Assembly: GCA_038501625.1 (NCBI GenBank)
Contig: JAZAYU010000261.1
Coordinates: forward strand, 248,001 to 312,000
From: Corbicula japonica
Lineage: Eukaryota > Mollusca > Bivalvia > Venerida > Cyrenidae
Length of the DNA: 64,000 nt
Direction: 5' to 3'
Shown piece after piece: positions 11,226-24,248 of this stretch (the stretch's first letter is position 1; every line of letters begins with the position of its first letter). The notes below the pieces were generated by a model. It saw nothing but the letters and a program-made list of their open reading frames with translations. It was not told the DNA's origin and ran no database searches. The position numbers were made by a program, and so were the translations under genes.

Positions 11226-13175
11226 AGCTTCATTGACGGAACGATAGAAAATATTACATCTTCCATTAACAATGGCGATTAAGAAGACATATTTACGGGC
11301 TTATGCTGTGTGACTGATGAAAGAACAAGGCGGTCTGTGAATAAAAATACAATATTCTTCAAAAAGTATAATATAGCGTTAAGCAATGACGGAAGAAACT
11401 TCGGAGATCCAGGATCAATTTACGTCTTTGACTCAGAGTGTCAAGAAGCCTTGCTGGACAGCTACAACGACTACCACATTACTCTGAAAGTAAATTAATT
11501 TTATAAATCTTTCATTAGTAGATGATTTTATTTTGTGACATTTTCCGCTAAAAGTGTAATTATTGGGAATAAAACGGGGTTAAACTTTGAACGTTTTTTT
11601 TATTAAAAAGAAATTAACATTAATTTAATCATGCACTAATCAAGCATCACATTTAAGGAAGTATTCCTGTTTTATCTTTATAACGAGGCGAGCGTAGATA
11701 AAAACAATTTCCATCACTGGCTTAACATGTAGAAACTCAAATGACTCCCCAACTCGAGAATAAGATTTACGATTTATTTTATTAACACTTTTACAATTAT
11801 GTAAATTTGGCTGTGGAAAGCATTCAACTGTATATATTGTTTAATTGAAAAAAAACTATTGTTTCATAGAAGGAGAATATGTGGAGCAAAGTGATGTAAA
11901 TTTTGAAGATAACTGCCTTATATGTGACTCTAGAACGAACACTTTTGCATGGACGCAAGGTAATGGTAACGGCAGAAAAAGTTCAAATCACGCAGCGACG
12001 AGATTAATAAATTGTGCAGTTGTGGGAAACATTATTATTGACAACCGGTTTTGAATAAGAATTTAATTTTTTGTACTACATCCTTGCTTTCCAGTGTTAC
12101 TTCCTATTTCAAATAAGTTTAAGAAGTTAATAAATGGAATTCTCAAAATATTTTAGGTTGTAGACCACGTGGTCCAAAAAAAGTAAAGCTGGTTTGGTAC
12201 TTTGGTAGCCTAGGAGCTATTGCAACATTGTCTGTTTTTGTTCTGATATTGACAATACGGCATAGCCATGTAAAGCGAAAATACTGGAAAAAGAGGTAAA
12301 AGTGATTTATACATTTTGATTTATTGGGTGTTTGTAGCGTTATAAATTTGCTTGTTTAACCAAAAAAAAGTCCATCTATAAATTCAACCAGTTGACAGGG
12401 TAAGTATATGTCGTAGGATAAAACACAGCAGATTGGTGTCACAGACTGCAAGGTGAAGTCAATTTCAACATAAAAAGGAAACAAACATCCCATTCATTAT
12501 CCCGTACTTTATAAGGGCACAATTATCTTGTTGTTATTTTACTTTACTAGTGAACTGTGATATTATTTTTATTTTGATATGCCAGAAAACTATTCAACAT
12601 GAGATGAAGTTGCATCTCTCGGGACTATTATTGTTTGAGGCATCTCGGTAGTTTTAGTATATTATGCAACAGGTAATCTCATATTGAGTTATTTTTTTAT
12701 CTTAACTACAATATAGGTTAAAGTCCTAATGTCCATTTTAGCTTTTGCGATAATAACCGGAAGATGTAAAACTTAAAGCAGTCGACAAAGTTTTTACACG
12801 TCTCACAGCTAAACAGGGTTGTTGTTCTGTTTTCACTTATAAATCAAACGGACCAGCGGCCTAGCAGTTAAGCTTTGTGTCTTGATATTAAATGTAGATT
12901 TATACTAGTTTCACTTCATTGGTATAATCCTATTTGTATTTTCGCTTGTTTTACCATAATGTTATAAGTACTTGATTAAAAATGTTACTTTTTCGAACGC
13001 AATAGTTATGACTCGAATATATTAATCAATGTTTAACAACAAAACTGGTTTTTTCTTTCCACTTTTTGGAAACACCTTTGTGCGAAGCAGCTTTTTCCAG
13101 AAACGAGTGTAACTTTTTGTCAAATTATGTCATTTAATATTTTTCAGGTTAGTGGGCAACAGTCACAATGCTTAA
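11226..13175 (+). pseudogene. Membrane-proximal, transmembrane and tail exons of the disabled copy
   Basis: Exon 11226-11489 has a TAA stop at 11280-11282 upstream of its RTRRSV dibasic site. Exon 11851-11959 follows a stretch where the paralogue's CAG acceptor has become AAA. Exon 12157-12295 encodes a hydrophobic helix (ATLSVFVLILTIRH) followed by a basic stop-transfer segment. Exon 13148-13175 adds nine residues and the stop. A possible polyadenylation signal AATAAA lies at 13312-13317. Confidence 0.8.
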
Positions 13176-14544
13176 ACTCTCCCAGGTGTTCTAAAGATGA
13201 ATAAGCCATTATTTCTACATACTGTTTATAAAATTTTTGTGATTTCCGCTTTCTTTATTGAATTGTCGCTGAGATAGAGTAAAGAAACTTAAAGTGGTAT
13301 AATTAATTTTTAATAAAACTTAAGATCAAAGAATCCTTATTTTAATTATGAAAATACTAATCGCTCCCGGTGATAAATGGCAGGATTTATTTCGGGGTGG
13401 AGTTGAGATGCTGAAGGATATCGTCGCCTGGATCTGAAAGTGACTTTTCAGTAAGCATTTTGAACATCTTGAGATTTCTTCATCCTTCAATGTCCTCGAA
13501 TCCTTGATTTAGAAAATGGAGTCGCCGATAAAAAGTTTTTTGATCGCATGTTGCTCTATCGCCCTGTTTTTCAAGAGTATGTGAGTGTTAGGTGGTGCCC
13601 CGAAGTTAGATCTGTTCAATGCTAAAACCGAATATAAAATGAATTAAATTCATCTTTTAGTTTCATATTGAGTTATGAGCCTTACCTTTAAGATTGAGAC
13701 TGTGATATTTCATATCTTCTTGATTTCATACTGAGATAACTATTACTCACTATTATACTAAACACCATTTAACTAGTTTGAGCTATCTCCAAATTTAAAA
13801 ATGATCATCATAACTAAAATATCGTTCGTTTTGTGCTTTAATATACATGATCTATGGCCAGTATGAATCTATGACAGTGTGTAACCTATTTTTAATCGTA
13901 CAATCACAATCGAAATAACTGACTTTAAATTTTTGTTGGCCTTTTTCTCAAATTGGTAAAAATGAAGTTAGCTCAAAATAACTCTCAGACCACGAAATAT
14001 CATGAAATCGTTAATCTACGACGTCAAATGATAAATCCTGCGATATATCTCAGGAAGCAATTTATTATTGCAATTCCAACGAGAATATGCTTAATAAAGC
14101 TTTGACTCCGTTGTGGAAGAATATGTTAAAAGCCATTATCTGAATTTTGTTTTGTATTTTATTATGCAAGATATGTTCAAGATTGCAAAGAACGTAATCT
14201 TTACATTACAGAAAAAAATAAAACCAGGTTATCGGTATCACAAATTAAGGAAAACTTTTTGCAAGTTTTATCGCCGATTCCCAGATTTAATTAATAAAAT
14301 ACAGTTGCAGTTTAAAATCATTATTGCAACAAGGTATTTCACAGCCAGTTTTTATGGAGATTAAATTTATAAACTTAAGAATATAAACGGCCATGTTAAT
14401 TTCCCTCGGTTATTCGTAAAAACCATCTGTAAATCTAAAAAGAAAGGGAAATATTACCAACATAATATTCTGCAGCGCTCTGCAGGCCTGGTGATTAAAC
14501 AATCTACAGTTGATCATTATGCTTACGACGGTGGCAGGGGTTTA
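13176..14544. other. Intergenic, no gene recognised
   Basis: AT-rich sequence after the pseudogene stop. Apart from the AATAAA at 13312-13317 I see no coding or repeat signal. A short open stretch near 14113-14364 has no recognisable motif. Confidence 0.5.
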
Positions 14545-14967
14545 AGAGTTTGTAAAGGTTTATTGGGGAAATCTTGTATAAGAACCTAGAAGCTCGATTT
14601 GTTTCTTTTATTCCTGTCATCCTGATTTTGCTGATTTGACTCCAGGAGCACTGGTCTCAGTTAGATCATTTAGTATCCGCCCCATTGGCTTTGCAATGCT
14701 ATTAGCTTCTATTTATGTTTTTGTACTTTTGCATGCAACATTGTAAAGCTAATGTGTGGGTTGCAGTTATTCCACCAAGACAACTTGCACTTGTGTTTCG
14801 ATCTAAAAACCTGTTGGGGCAAGTGTGAGGTTGCTGCACCCTAAAACGTGCTTTAAACTCCAAGTGACAATTTATTTTGCCACTGACCTTTTCTAGGGTT
14901 CTCATTATTGTTAATTATTTGTTGTGTCTTATTTGAATTTGACTTATAAACAAATGCTTTCTTTTTT
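14545..14967 (-). repeat. Family A repeat, 3' and middle part, split by a later insertion
   Basis: The reverse complement matches 60640-61045, including the distal segment GCTATTAGCTTCT and the AAGAACCTAGAAGCTCGA block. The remainder of the same copy continues at 16518-16620 after the inserted element. Confidence 0.75.
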
Positions 14968-16517
14968 ATCCCCCCGCCAAAGGCGAGGGGGATATTAGAA
15001 ATGTCCTTTGTCCGTGCGTCCGTGCGTCCATGTATCCGTGTGTCCGTGCGTGCGTCCGAAACAATTTTGTCCGGAGCATAAGTCCAAAACTACTGGAGGG
15101 ATTTTATTCAAACTTCATACACTGACAGAGCTCGTTGGTAGGTAGTACAGAGTGCAAGAACAATAACTCTACACTGCCTATTTTTAGAGTTATTCCCATT
15201 TATCAGAATTACTTGATATATTTTGTCTGGAGCATAAGTACAAAACTACTGGAGGGAATTTATTCAAAGAACAATAACTCTACCTTGCCCATTTTTAGAG
15301 TTATTCTTCTTTATCATATTTACTTGATAAATTTTGTCCAGAGCAGAACTCCAAAACTACTTGAGTGATTTTATTCAAACTTCATACACTGACAGAGCAC
15401 ATTGGTAGGTAGTGCAGTGTGCACGAACAATGACTCTACCTTGCCTTTTTATAGATTTATTTATCTTTATCATATTAACTTGATAAATTTTGTTCGGAGC
15501 ATAAGTCCAAAACTACTAGAGGGATTTTACTCAAACTTCATTCACTGACAGAGCACATTGATAGGTAGTGCAGTGTGCAAGAACAATAACTCTACCTTGC
15601 CTATTTTTTGAGTTATTCCTCTTTATCATATTTACTTGATAAATTTTGTCCGGAGCATAACTCCAAAACTTCTTGACGGATTTTATTCAAATTTCATACA
15701 CCGACGGAGCACATTGGTATGTAGTGCAGTGTGAGTGTGCAATAACTCTACCTTGCCTTTTTAAAAGTTATTCCCCTTTATCACATTTTCTTGATACATT
15801 TTTTCCAGAGCATAACTCCAAAACTACTTGAGGGATATTTTTCAAACTTCATACACTGACAGAGCACATTGGTAGGTAGTGCAGTGTGCAAGTCCAATAA
15901 CTCTACCTTGCCTTTTTTAGAGTTATACCTCTTTATCAGATTTACTTGATAAATTGTGTCCGGAGCATAACTCCAAAACTACTTGAGGGATTTTATTGAA
16001 ACTTCATACACTGGCAGAGCACATTAGTAGGTAGTGCAGTGTGCAAGAACAATAACTCTACCTTGCCTATTTTTAGAGTTATTCCCCCTTTTTAGAATTA
16101 CTTGATACATTTTGTCTGGAGCAAAAGTACAAAAGTAATTGAGGGATTTTATTCAAATTTCATACACTAAGAGCACATTGGTTTGTTGTGCAGCATGAGT
16201 GTGCAATAACTCCACCTTGCCTTTTTAAGAGTTATTCCCCTATATCACATTTTCTTGATACATTTTTTCCAGAGCATAACTCCAAAACTACTTGAGGGAT
16301 TTTATTCAAATTTCATATACTGACAGAGCACAGTTGGTAGTGCAGTGTTCAAGTCCAATAACTCTACCTTGCTTATTTTTAGAGTTATTCCCCTTTATCA
16401 GATTTACTTGAAAAATTTTGTTTAAAAATTTTAACTCCAAAACTAGTAAGGATTTCCTCTACAGGTAAATTATACGAAAGTACAACCTTCAGGTAACTTT
16501 TTTTCCGGCGGGGGGAT
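14968..16517. mobile_element. Minisatellite-bearing TIR element (pearl/Helentron-like candidate)
   Basis: Bounded by 11-bp inverted termini ATCCCCCCGCC (14968-14978) and its complement (16507-16517). A GTCCGTGCGTCC stretch follows the left end. The interior is about 9.5 tandem units of roughly 155 bp, each with CATAACTCCAAAACTAC, CACTGACAGAGCACATTGGT and AATAACTCTACCTTGCC. Core-plus-tandem structure with 155-165 bp units recalls the 'pearl' elements described in oysters; this is a comparison, not an identification. No ORF is present. Confidence 0.72.
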
Positions 16518-16620
16518 TTAACCATGTGTAACATGGCTCTTGTTCTCTCTTCTTTTTCGCTTCGTGTAGGGGCAGTTTTTGTGGGTGTGGCGTTCCCTGA
16601 TATGGATAATTACTTTTTAA
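16518..16620 (-). repeat. Family A repeat, 5' part of the copy interrupted at 14967
   Basis: Contains the complement of the GA-rich tract, CTTTTTCGCTTCGTGTAGG and TGTGGCGTTCCCTGATATG, which is where the family A copy should continue. Confidence 0.7.
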
Positions 16621-19194
16621 CCAAAAATGTGATAAAATTATTTTATTCTCCGCACGCTTTAACATCCACAAATGTAGAAATTATTGATATACACATTTTA
16701 ACCAATTTCACTAAATTCAATCAGTCCTAAATATAAATCTGGGACATCTCTCCACGTTTGTTTGATTGTTACCTATGACAGGTGTGTAATAGTTTTGACA
16801 GACTTAATAAATATCACATGTTTTCTGTCTTATGGTTTAAAATAACTCTGAAAACAATATGTAATAGATAAAATAACGCAATTATGCCATTAGTTACTAA
16901 TTTTTATTAAAGTACATGTATTATCATCAACAGCTGTTAAGCACTCTTAAGCACAAGTCCCAAGGCACTGCATCAGATATTGGACTTGGTGCATCTGATT
17001 CAATTAAGAGTCATCTTTAAATGGGGTTTAAATGATTAAACACATGGTGGCACAAAACCACCCTCATCATGTGGAGCTGGCCATGAAGGGTTGCTAGATA
17101 CTGGGAACCAGTAACTTCTAAGAAAAACTACCATTTTTGTCTAGGATATCTCTGACGTAGTATGCCAATGACATTGCGACCATGAGCAATAGGTTAACCG
17201 GCCACATCATCTTACAATTGGGAAAATTGCTTGTCGCACTGAAACCGCCTCAGAAAAATAAAACAGAATGCAAATATATATGCACTGGATTTTGCTTGCG
17301 ATGGTACGATAAAACACAATATTAAAAATTTTTTTTCGATAAAGGGCCATTTTGATAAGGATTTTTTATCAAATGGATCAAGTGTTATAGTTTGTCAATG
17401 TTCAGTTCAAATGCTACGGATGGAAGTCCTGTTGTTTTTTTTTCACTCTGCCTATGTTAGCTAAAATTCTTCTGATTGTTCATTTTAACAAGAACCTAGC
17501 ATCGCCAGATTATTTTATTTCAAAATCCTGGATCTACCTGCACTTTTCTAGTGTTTGACCAGAAATTTTTCCCTGCTCAATATTTCTCTTATCTCGATAG
17601 ACATTAGAAACATGAGTGTCTTTGCTTATTGATAATAGTTCACAACTTTACATCATTATTTCCTGTCTTGGTATAAGCTAAAATTTAGCTGCAATTTTTA
17701 CACCAGTGTCTGTGCTATTTGACAAGGGAGATAACTCGAGAAGATGTTTTTTCCCTTCATGAGTTGTGTCTCTTAGATTAAGTTGCTTTGAGTACGCTAC
17801 TTATTGTACTTTATTATTATGGTTAAAAATAGAGTAATTTTATGAATTCTAGTTGCATTCAAAATGTGTTTTAATATTGAAAGCTTTGCAGACCTATTAA
17901 TGACACTGTACCATAAGAGCCGAAGTTGAATGAATTAAAGTCGCCATGGCTTTTAAAAAATATTTTGTTGGTGGAAGACAGAACACGAAGAAATCATTGG
18001 AGGCTTTGAAACTTTATAAAAATGTGTTTTTAAATAAATGTTTTAATAAATAAGAGATACATTTAATAGGTTTAAAACCAGTCGTTTACAAGTGTGTCAT
18101 ATTCAGCTCTACATAAAGATAACTCATACAAGTTTAAATATAAGTGAAATGCATTACGAATCCATTTGTCCAAACTCTTTTTTTAACCAACAGAATAAAC
18201 TGAAACATTTTTGTACAAGGATGATTCTTCAACTTTCAAGTGTACTTTAGTCAGGTATATTAAACTAGCTATTAAATAAAGTCATAAATCGCTGCTCGTA
18301 AAGTGCTCGATTTTGACGTAGTGTTTTTTAAAAGTAGGTACAACGTCTTTTTAAAATTGTAAAGAGAGCAACATTACATCACAAGTTACCTGTTCAAAAC
18401 CAGTTTAAACCGAAATTTTCGTTTAGTGAGATGTTAAACACATGATCGTTATTAAACAATATTAATATCGTATATTCAAAACACGTTGCTTGTTTAATTA
18501 AAAATTATTGAAAAAAAAATAGATGGTTTGGTATTGTGTTTAACTAAATATATAAAATCGTTTTTTTTCTTAAGTTTTCGCAGGGTAACGGAGACAAAGA
18601 AAGGGTTGCATAAAATTTTATTTATGTTTGTACCCTTTGTTACCTTTGATGACAAATTAATTCGGAAAGGATGAACGTATTACGGACATCTTGAAGATAC
18701 TCAAACATATTGTTTTGATAATTTTGCTTTTTATACTTACTGTCTGTAAGAAACTGATAAAAACGTTTGTTCGAATGAGGGAAAAGACACTGGATAGTTG
18801 AGTCTGTACATAAAAAAGCAAAAGTGATGGCATATATGTCCCTAACATTGAATCTGCAGAAATCTTGGCTAGGAATCTGAAAATGAAATAAAACCAAACA
18901 GAAAATACAGTTTAGGCGTTTTGGTGTAGATTAAGAAATATACATGACCACACTCAAGTAAGGCATATTCATTTATCAATTACACGCAATAATTATGCAA
19001 TATAAGATTTTGTGTCAAAGGAAAGCTTTAGTAATCATACTGCTGATAAGACTTCTTTGAATACTTCCTCAAAGAGAAATGTGATGGAACACTTTGATCT
19101 TGTATATGTTTTTATTGAAAGCATTGTAACAAAAGTATTAATAGAGATCAACGCCTTAATTTCTGTAGATATTCCTACTCAACCCCTACTTCAC
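16621..19194. other. Intergenic, no gene recognised
   Basis: About 2.6 kb of AT-rich sequence. A single GGGAGATAACTCG motif near 17724 resembles the core of the tandem repeats at 24511-24690. Nothing else is supportable. Confidence 0.4.
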
Positions 19195-19495
19195 AAAAGC
19201 AAAAGTGAAATATGCATATCAGAAATGGCCACATCCAGCAGACACAGCCTCGCCACACCTCCAAAAAGTCGAGAGGAAAAGAGAGCATGGTATTACAATG
19301 ATCAGTTTCAAAATGGATGCCACAAACAATCAACCAAAGTGAGAACCCGAGAGATTACCGCCTTGGAAAGGTGTGTAGCAAAACAATTTTCCACTAGGAG
19401 GGGATGTAAAACCAGGTTCTAGGGTGCACCAACCTCACACTTGCCCCAACAGGTTCTCATATCAACAACAAGTACAAGTTGTCTTGATGAAATAA
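19195..19495 (+). repeat. Family A repeat
   Basis: It runs from GAAATATGCATATCAGAAATGGCC through AGAGGAAAAGAGAGCATGG and ACCGCCTTGGAAAGG to CCCCAACAGGTTCTCATATC. It is a diverged but nearly complete proximal part. Confidence 0.72.
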
Positions 19496-19748
19496 TCGCC
19501 TTTATAGATTTTGCAATAGTGCTACAATTCAGGACGAGAGTCACTTCGTCATTGACTGTAATTTAGTACTGATGTAAGATAATCTTTTAAATAAAGTAAA
19601 CTTTGCTATTTAAACATTTTGATGACATGATTTATTATAATATTAAACGAAAAATATAAACAAGACAGTAGAATTGCAACACAAGTTTGCCAAAATCTTT
19701 ATTTTCCATGAACCTGAGAAGAAATTATACAAAGTATTAATGTTGATA

Positions 19749-20732
19749 CGAGGGGTGTTAGGTAAATTCCCGGACTGTTCTCATATAATCTCAACGGCTT
19801 CATTGATAGTAACGAAAATTTGCAGACATACTAAATAAAATGTTTATAATTTAAATATGAAACAAATAAGTGGTAAATTTGAATTTTCCTTGTGCAATTG
19901 TTGCTATAGCAACATAAGGGAAGCCTACCCGGGGCATTACATACGTATGTGCATTAAAACCGTCCGAAAACAGTAAATATTTGTATAATTTCTTCCAATT
20001 TTTGATATGTAATTAAACTGACGTTACTCTGTCCGTTACGTAAATTTTGAGCGAAATCATAGCGTATTGCGTGCGTGACGTCAAATTAAAATGACGACAT
20101 TGTTTACCAACGCACTTGCGTTATGGCGTCGAAAGAAGAAATTCGTTCTGTAATCAAGTTTCATGCCTTGTCGGGTGAAACACCAACAGATTCGTATAAA
20201 AAAATAAAACGCGTGTACGGCGAGTCATCTGTCTGTCGGACATAAGTGTCCATATTCTCCAGATTTGGCACCTTGTGATTTTGCTTTGTTTCCACGACTG
20301 AAGGGTTACCTTTGTGGAACGCACTTTGACAACGAGGGCGACTTGACCACCGCGGTAAACGCATTTCTTGCCAGTCTTACTTTAGCTGATTTCAGAGACA
20401 TTTTTACCAAGTGGTGCGAACGGTGGCAGAAGTGCATTGAACATAAAGGAGAGGTTTTTGAGAAAGAACGAGGCATCATATCACAAAGACGGTGCTTGTT
20501 GTGATTGACGGCGTTGAAATTGACGTCAACGTTTCGCCGCGATTGTCCCGCTGCGGCTGTACCTATGTTTGTTTTTGTTTATGTTTTCTGTATTGTAGCA
20601 GATAAATGTACGTTGTTCTATATCATTTTAAAGAGTATGTAATGATCTTTCAGGAGAACATTAAATTGTTGAAATGTAATTCGAATTGTCGTTTTAATAC
20701 ATCCAGTCCGGGAATTTACCTAACACCCCTCG
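19749..20732 (+). mobile_element. Internally deleted mariner element
   Basis: 984 bp with perfect 29-bp TIRs starting CGAGGGGTGTTAGG and flanked by TA on both sides (19747-19748 and 20733-20734), the mariner target duplication. Inside, the first 40 or so transposase residues and the last 75 or so survive; the middle, including the first catalytic Asp, is lost. It cannot supply transposase itself. Confidence 0.92.
20123..20504 (+). pseudogene. Mariner transposase remnant, N- and C-termini fused by deletion
   Basis: An ATG at 20123 opens MASKEEIRSVIKFHALSG, a mariner-type helix-turn-helix start, and stops at TAA 20243-20245. In another frame the sequence resumes at the third catalytic region YSPDLAPCDFALFPRLKG (about 20250), where D of APCD is the last acidic catalytic residue, and continues to a normal C-terminus at 20504. 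The breakpoint lies near 20240-20250 and shifts the frame. Confidence 0.88.
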
Positions 20733-20863
20733 TACGTGTTGTTTTTTTATAAATGCGTCTATTCAGAGGGTCCAACGTATTTGGTTATTGCGGAAAAGTA
20801 AGTGAGGGACATGTTCTGTGCGGAACAAAATGGCGGAATATTTCGTTATTTTTGTGGGGTAGA

Positions 20864-21053
20864 ATCTAGTTTAGCGGACCCTGGATATTCAAAACAAAAG
20901 CCTAGTGGCGTTTGAGCGAGTAAAGCGGGGGTGTGGGGGCGGTAGCCCCCGTTTAAACTCGATATAATTTATATTTGTTTGACACACAATAAGAATACCA
21001 ATGAATTCTCTCACAAGCAATGCTCTTTAGTGTTAGGGTCCGCTAAACTAGAT
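20864..21053. mobile_element. MITE with perfect 19-bp TIRs
   Basis: ATCTAGTTTAGCGGACCCT at 20864-20882 is repeated inverted at 21035-21053. The 190-bp element has no coding capacity and holds a GC-rich centre with GGGGGCGGTAGCCCCC. Confidence 0.8.
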
Positions 21054-21123
21054 GCGTTCCTTTTTGTGCATTTCCGAAGATATTTTGACCAGGTAAGTAG
21101 GATTATATCACTGTTATCGTAGT

Positions 21124-22553
21124 ATAAATACGCCTACCTGGTGGCCAGAACAAAAAAATGCTTACCACTTCAACCGCAAACATTAAAGGTGGTTGAACAT
21201 ACAAAAATTGGCTATAAAGTACACATGTTAAGTGCAAAAGCCATCGTGAAGAAGTATATGCAAAAACTCGATAATAATTAAGCTTAAATATGTCAAAGAA
21301 CGGTATAGTTTGACTAAAAACACAGTTTCAAGTCACGCAATTTTCTATTTTCACTTTGTAAACTATCAATCTTTCAGTTAATACATTCAATAACTTTTGT
21401 TAAGGCATCTAGAAACATAGGTTAATCAAAGTGCTGAAAGCACTGGGGTATTCACTGCCTCCAAATGCAAGCAAGCAGTGGAAGATGGTGAGTATAGGAT
21501 ATTTTCATACTGGATTGGCAGCTGGAACACTCGGCGTAATCAACCATCTCCCGGAAAATATGCACTTAATTGTAAACTGTGATAGCAGCCAGGGTCATAT
21601 TTAGAAAAATAGTGCCACCAAATCTAGTTACCTGTCTTACATGATTTTATAAAAGTTGTGACACAAATACAGTTTAGTTGTCATGACCGAGTTAGAAGCA
21701 GTGCACAAAACATTTACTATTAATCTTCTTCCTGTGTGAAGTTCAAACAAAATCTTTTTCTCAGCATACAACTCTTTTTCTTTCTCTTAGGTAAATGGAG
21801 ACAATTCTGGTAGGCATCTTTTACATAATATACACTAATATTTTATTTTCAGCAGAACCATCATATAAATTCAATAAATATATACAATTCAAGTTAATAC
21901 AAGTCTTGTACAGTATACTATAATTGTTTTCCGTCTTGTGTAAATTGTAAAAGATTCACATTGAGTTGAGTTTAGAAAGGAATCGGAAAGGATTCCAAAA
22001 GTTCCGATGAAAATACCTGGAAAAATATTCAGCTTATTTTCATCCCTCATTCAAAACAAAGATGATTAGATCATAAAACATAAGATATCACAATATATCG
22101 TGATGTCCCTGAAATGTCGCTAAGTTGAGATAAAAAAAGTCCTTTCCGAATGACAAAATGTCCTTTCCGCGGAAAGGACTCCTTTCCGGTATCTAGCTAT
22201 ACCCTCCTTTCCGTTTCGAAAATTGCGCTGTTGTGTCACGTGATCAGTATTCTTGGGCAAATTATCTATATCTCGCTATTTTTCGCATAGACAAATTTTA
22301 TACTCGACAGATGAAAACATGTCCTCAGTACACAGCGCTTGGAAATACAAAATTAGTATACCTTTGTGTATCGGTATCCCACGAATGGTGGAAAGTAGTA
22401 CTACTTTGTGTTTCGGTGTACCATAACCGGAAGTGTTGTCCGTTTTCGTGGGAAGCGAGCAGGCTCCAGAAAACGGTAACTATGTATTCACTGCTAAAGC
22501 AGTGAATACAAAAAACCGAGTGGACCGTCTGGCCACCGGGTAGGCGTATTTAT
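21124..22553. mobile_element. Non-autonomous DNA transposon, 26-bp TIRs
   Basis: Termini ATAAATACGCCTACCTGGTG... (21124-21149) and the inverted copy at 22528-22553 differ at one base. The 1.43 kb interior has no convincing ORF. It includes a small hairpin around TTCACTGCTAAAGCAGTGAA near 22488-22507 and several CCTTTCCG motifs at 22140-22215. Confidence 0.75.
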
Positions 22554-24248
22554 TTGGAAACCTTCCCATTCTGAATTAATCTTTTATTATTTCTTGACAA
22601 ATATCACATGGCAATGATTTTGTTCCATCTGCTCAGACAATTTTTATAAATTAAGGTTAGTAAACCGGAATTTTTAAACAGTGTTTGAAGTTTAAAATTA
22701 AATACAATTTTCGGCTATACAAATTGCAAAACAGTGACTTTTAGTTTGACGTACCTACGAAGTATATCTTTGATACGGAAAATCACAGACAGAAATGTTT
22801 TGAATTTGTTAAGGATACAACTAAGCTCAGATTTTACTGTTTTTACTCCATAAGTTTAACAACTTTGTATTTTAAATGTATAGACCAATATATTATGTAT
22901 TGCTTTAGTGTCATGCAGTTTGTCTTATTGTCTCAAGTACTTCTAAAAAGGATATATAACGTAAAAGTTTCGCCGTGCTAAGTAGCTATAAAAGATCTCA
23001 CTTTCATCCCTATAGTCTGGTAGGAGTGCTAATTTAATTTATGACTTCCTGCAATTAAGTTGGTTTCACAAGGGTAGATTATGCTACAATGCTGAACACT
23101 TGATATAGAGATTGATATTGTTTTTCAAATTTTCAAATCGTCCAGAAAATAATATCTTTTTTTTGTTGCAAGTTCGGGTAATTGAGAAAAGAAATTGCAT
23201 TAAATTATGTCTGTCACGTTTATGTCATATATCATGTTACTTGAATAACTACTTGTTCTTTCGCATTTATCCGAAAATGTAAACATTAAGATATAAACGA
23301 TCAAAATAAGTACGTTTTTATATCGGAGACATTAGAACAAACTTTAAACAAGCAATAAACTTGTCACCAAATACGATGTGTTACTTTGTAAAATAAAAAT
23401 AAAGGTTTCACATGAAGGTGCGATCTCCATATATATTGTTGATGTTAGAATTAGTATTATCATTTAAAAAAATTGTAATGGTTGTTAACTGAAAACATTA
23501 TAAACAAAAATAGATATATTTTCTTGAACATTTTAGCAGCTACTTACCAAACAAACTTGATATTTAATATTAAAAAGTTACAAGACAACTTATTACTTTT
23601 TCCCATCTAAGACACAGTCTCATTTTTCTTAAAACGTTGTATTATTAAAAACGTTGAATCTTTTTAAAACCAATTTATATATTTCTCTTGATAATTAAAT
23701 GAGTAAAAAATATTACGAATGAATAGAACAAAATCATCGTTGTTTTAAAGCTGACAACAGTGTATAGAGATATATAGGCACACTTAGCTGCAAATGTATT
23801 TTGAATAAAACATTGATTATCAAGTAACCAGTTTGTTCTTGTTTCATCTTCAGAATGATTTATATAAATGTCCAACAATTTAGTAGATGACAAAAAATAG
23901 ACACATTCAAAAACTGCAGCGATGATTTATTACAAAACAAATACTGGAATGACAAAATCACGTTCACTCAGTCGGCATCAAATGTGATTGTATGGCAAGC
24001 ACAAGACACTATATACACATGTATATATTAAACATATAATTTTTAATATAACATATAGATTCTATGTAAAGATTTCTGAAGAATTTTCATTTCTATTATC
24101 GGGTTCCAGGTCAAAATATTCAGCTTAATTAATTTAGAAACACTTACATATATTAAATGATGAGCGATAGATATTGTTGTGTTTTCGTTAATATATAAGT
24201 ATTGTTTTTTTATGTTTCAATCCCAGAAACCGAAGTTAAAAAATTATT
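22554..24248. other. Intergenic, no gene recognised
   Basis: AT-rich sequence with no motif, repeat unit or coding signal that I can support. Confidence 0.4.

Larger units (their letters stand above)
1166..13175 (+). pseudogene. VWDE-like gene, upstream tandem copy, 3' part only, disabled
   Basis: Twelve exons match exons 10-21 of the intact paralogue at 31434-52195: 1166-1248, 1677-1740, 2071-2253, 3632-3852, 4338-4629, 5357-5509, 6064-6238, 6458-6645, 11226-11489, 11851-11959, 12157-12295 and 13148-13175. Eleven have exactly the paralogue's length; the transmembrane exon is one codon shorter. They encode a VWD domain, a Cys-containing linker, an EGF-like repeat split by an intron, a module with an RTRRSV dibasic site, a transmembrane helix and a short basic tail ending in TAA at 13173-13175. 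Three lesions are visible: TGA at 3653-3655 where the paralogue has TGG; TAA at 11280-11282 where it has TAC; and AA instead of AG at the acceptor before 11851. The VWD motif DPH reads DTH here. Exons 1-9 would lie upstream of the window. The retrotransposon at 6713-10912 interrupts the intron between 6645 and 11226. A truncated product cannot be excluded, but a full receptor cannot be made. Confidence 0.85.

Noticed and set aside
14113..14364. An 83-codon open frame between the VWDE copies
   Set aside because: AT-rich composition, no motif, no splice context and no match in the paralogous region.
22233..22505. A 90-codon frame near the right end of the 21124-22553 element
   Set aside because: No transposase motif; overlaps the internal hairpin and terminal region of a non-coding element.
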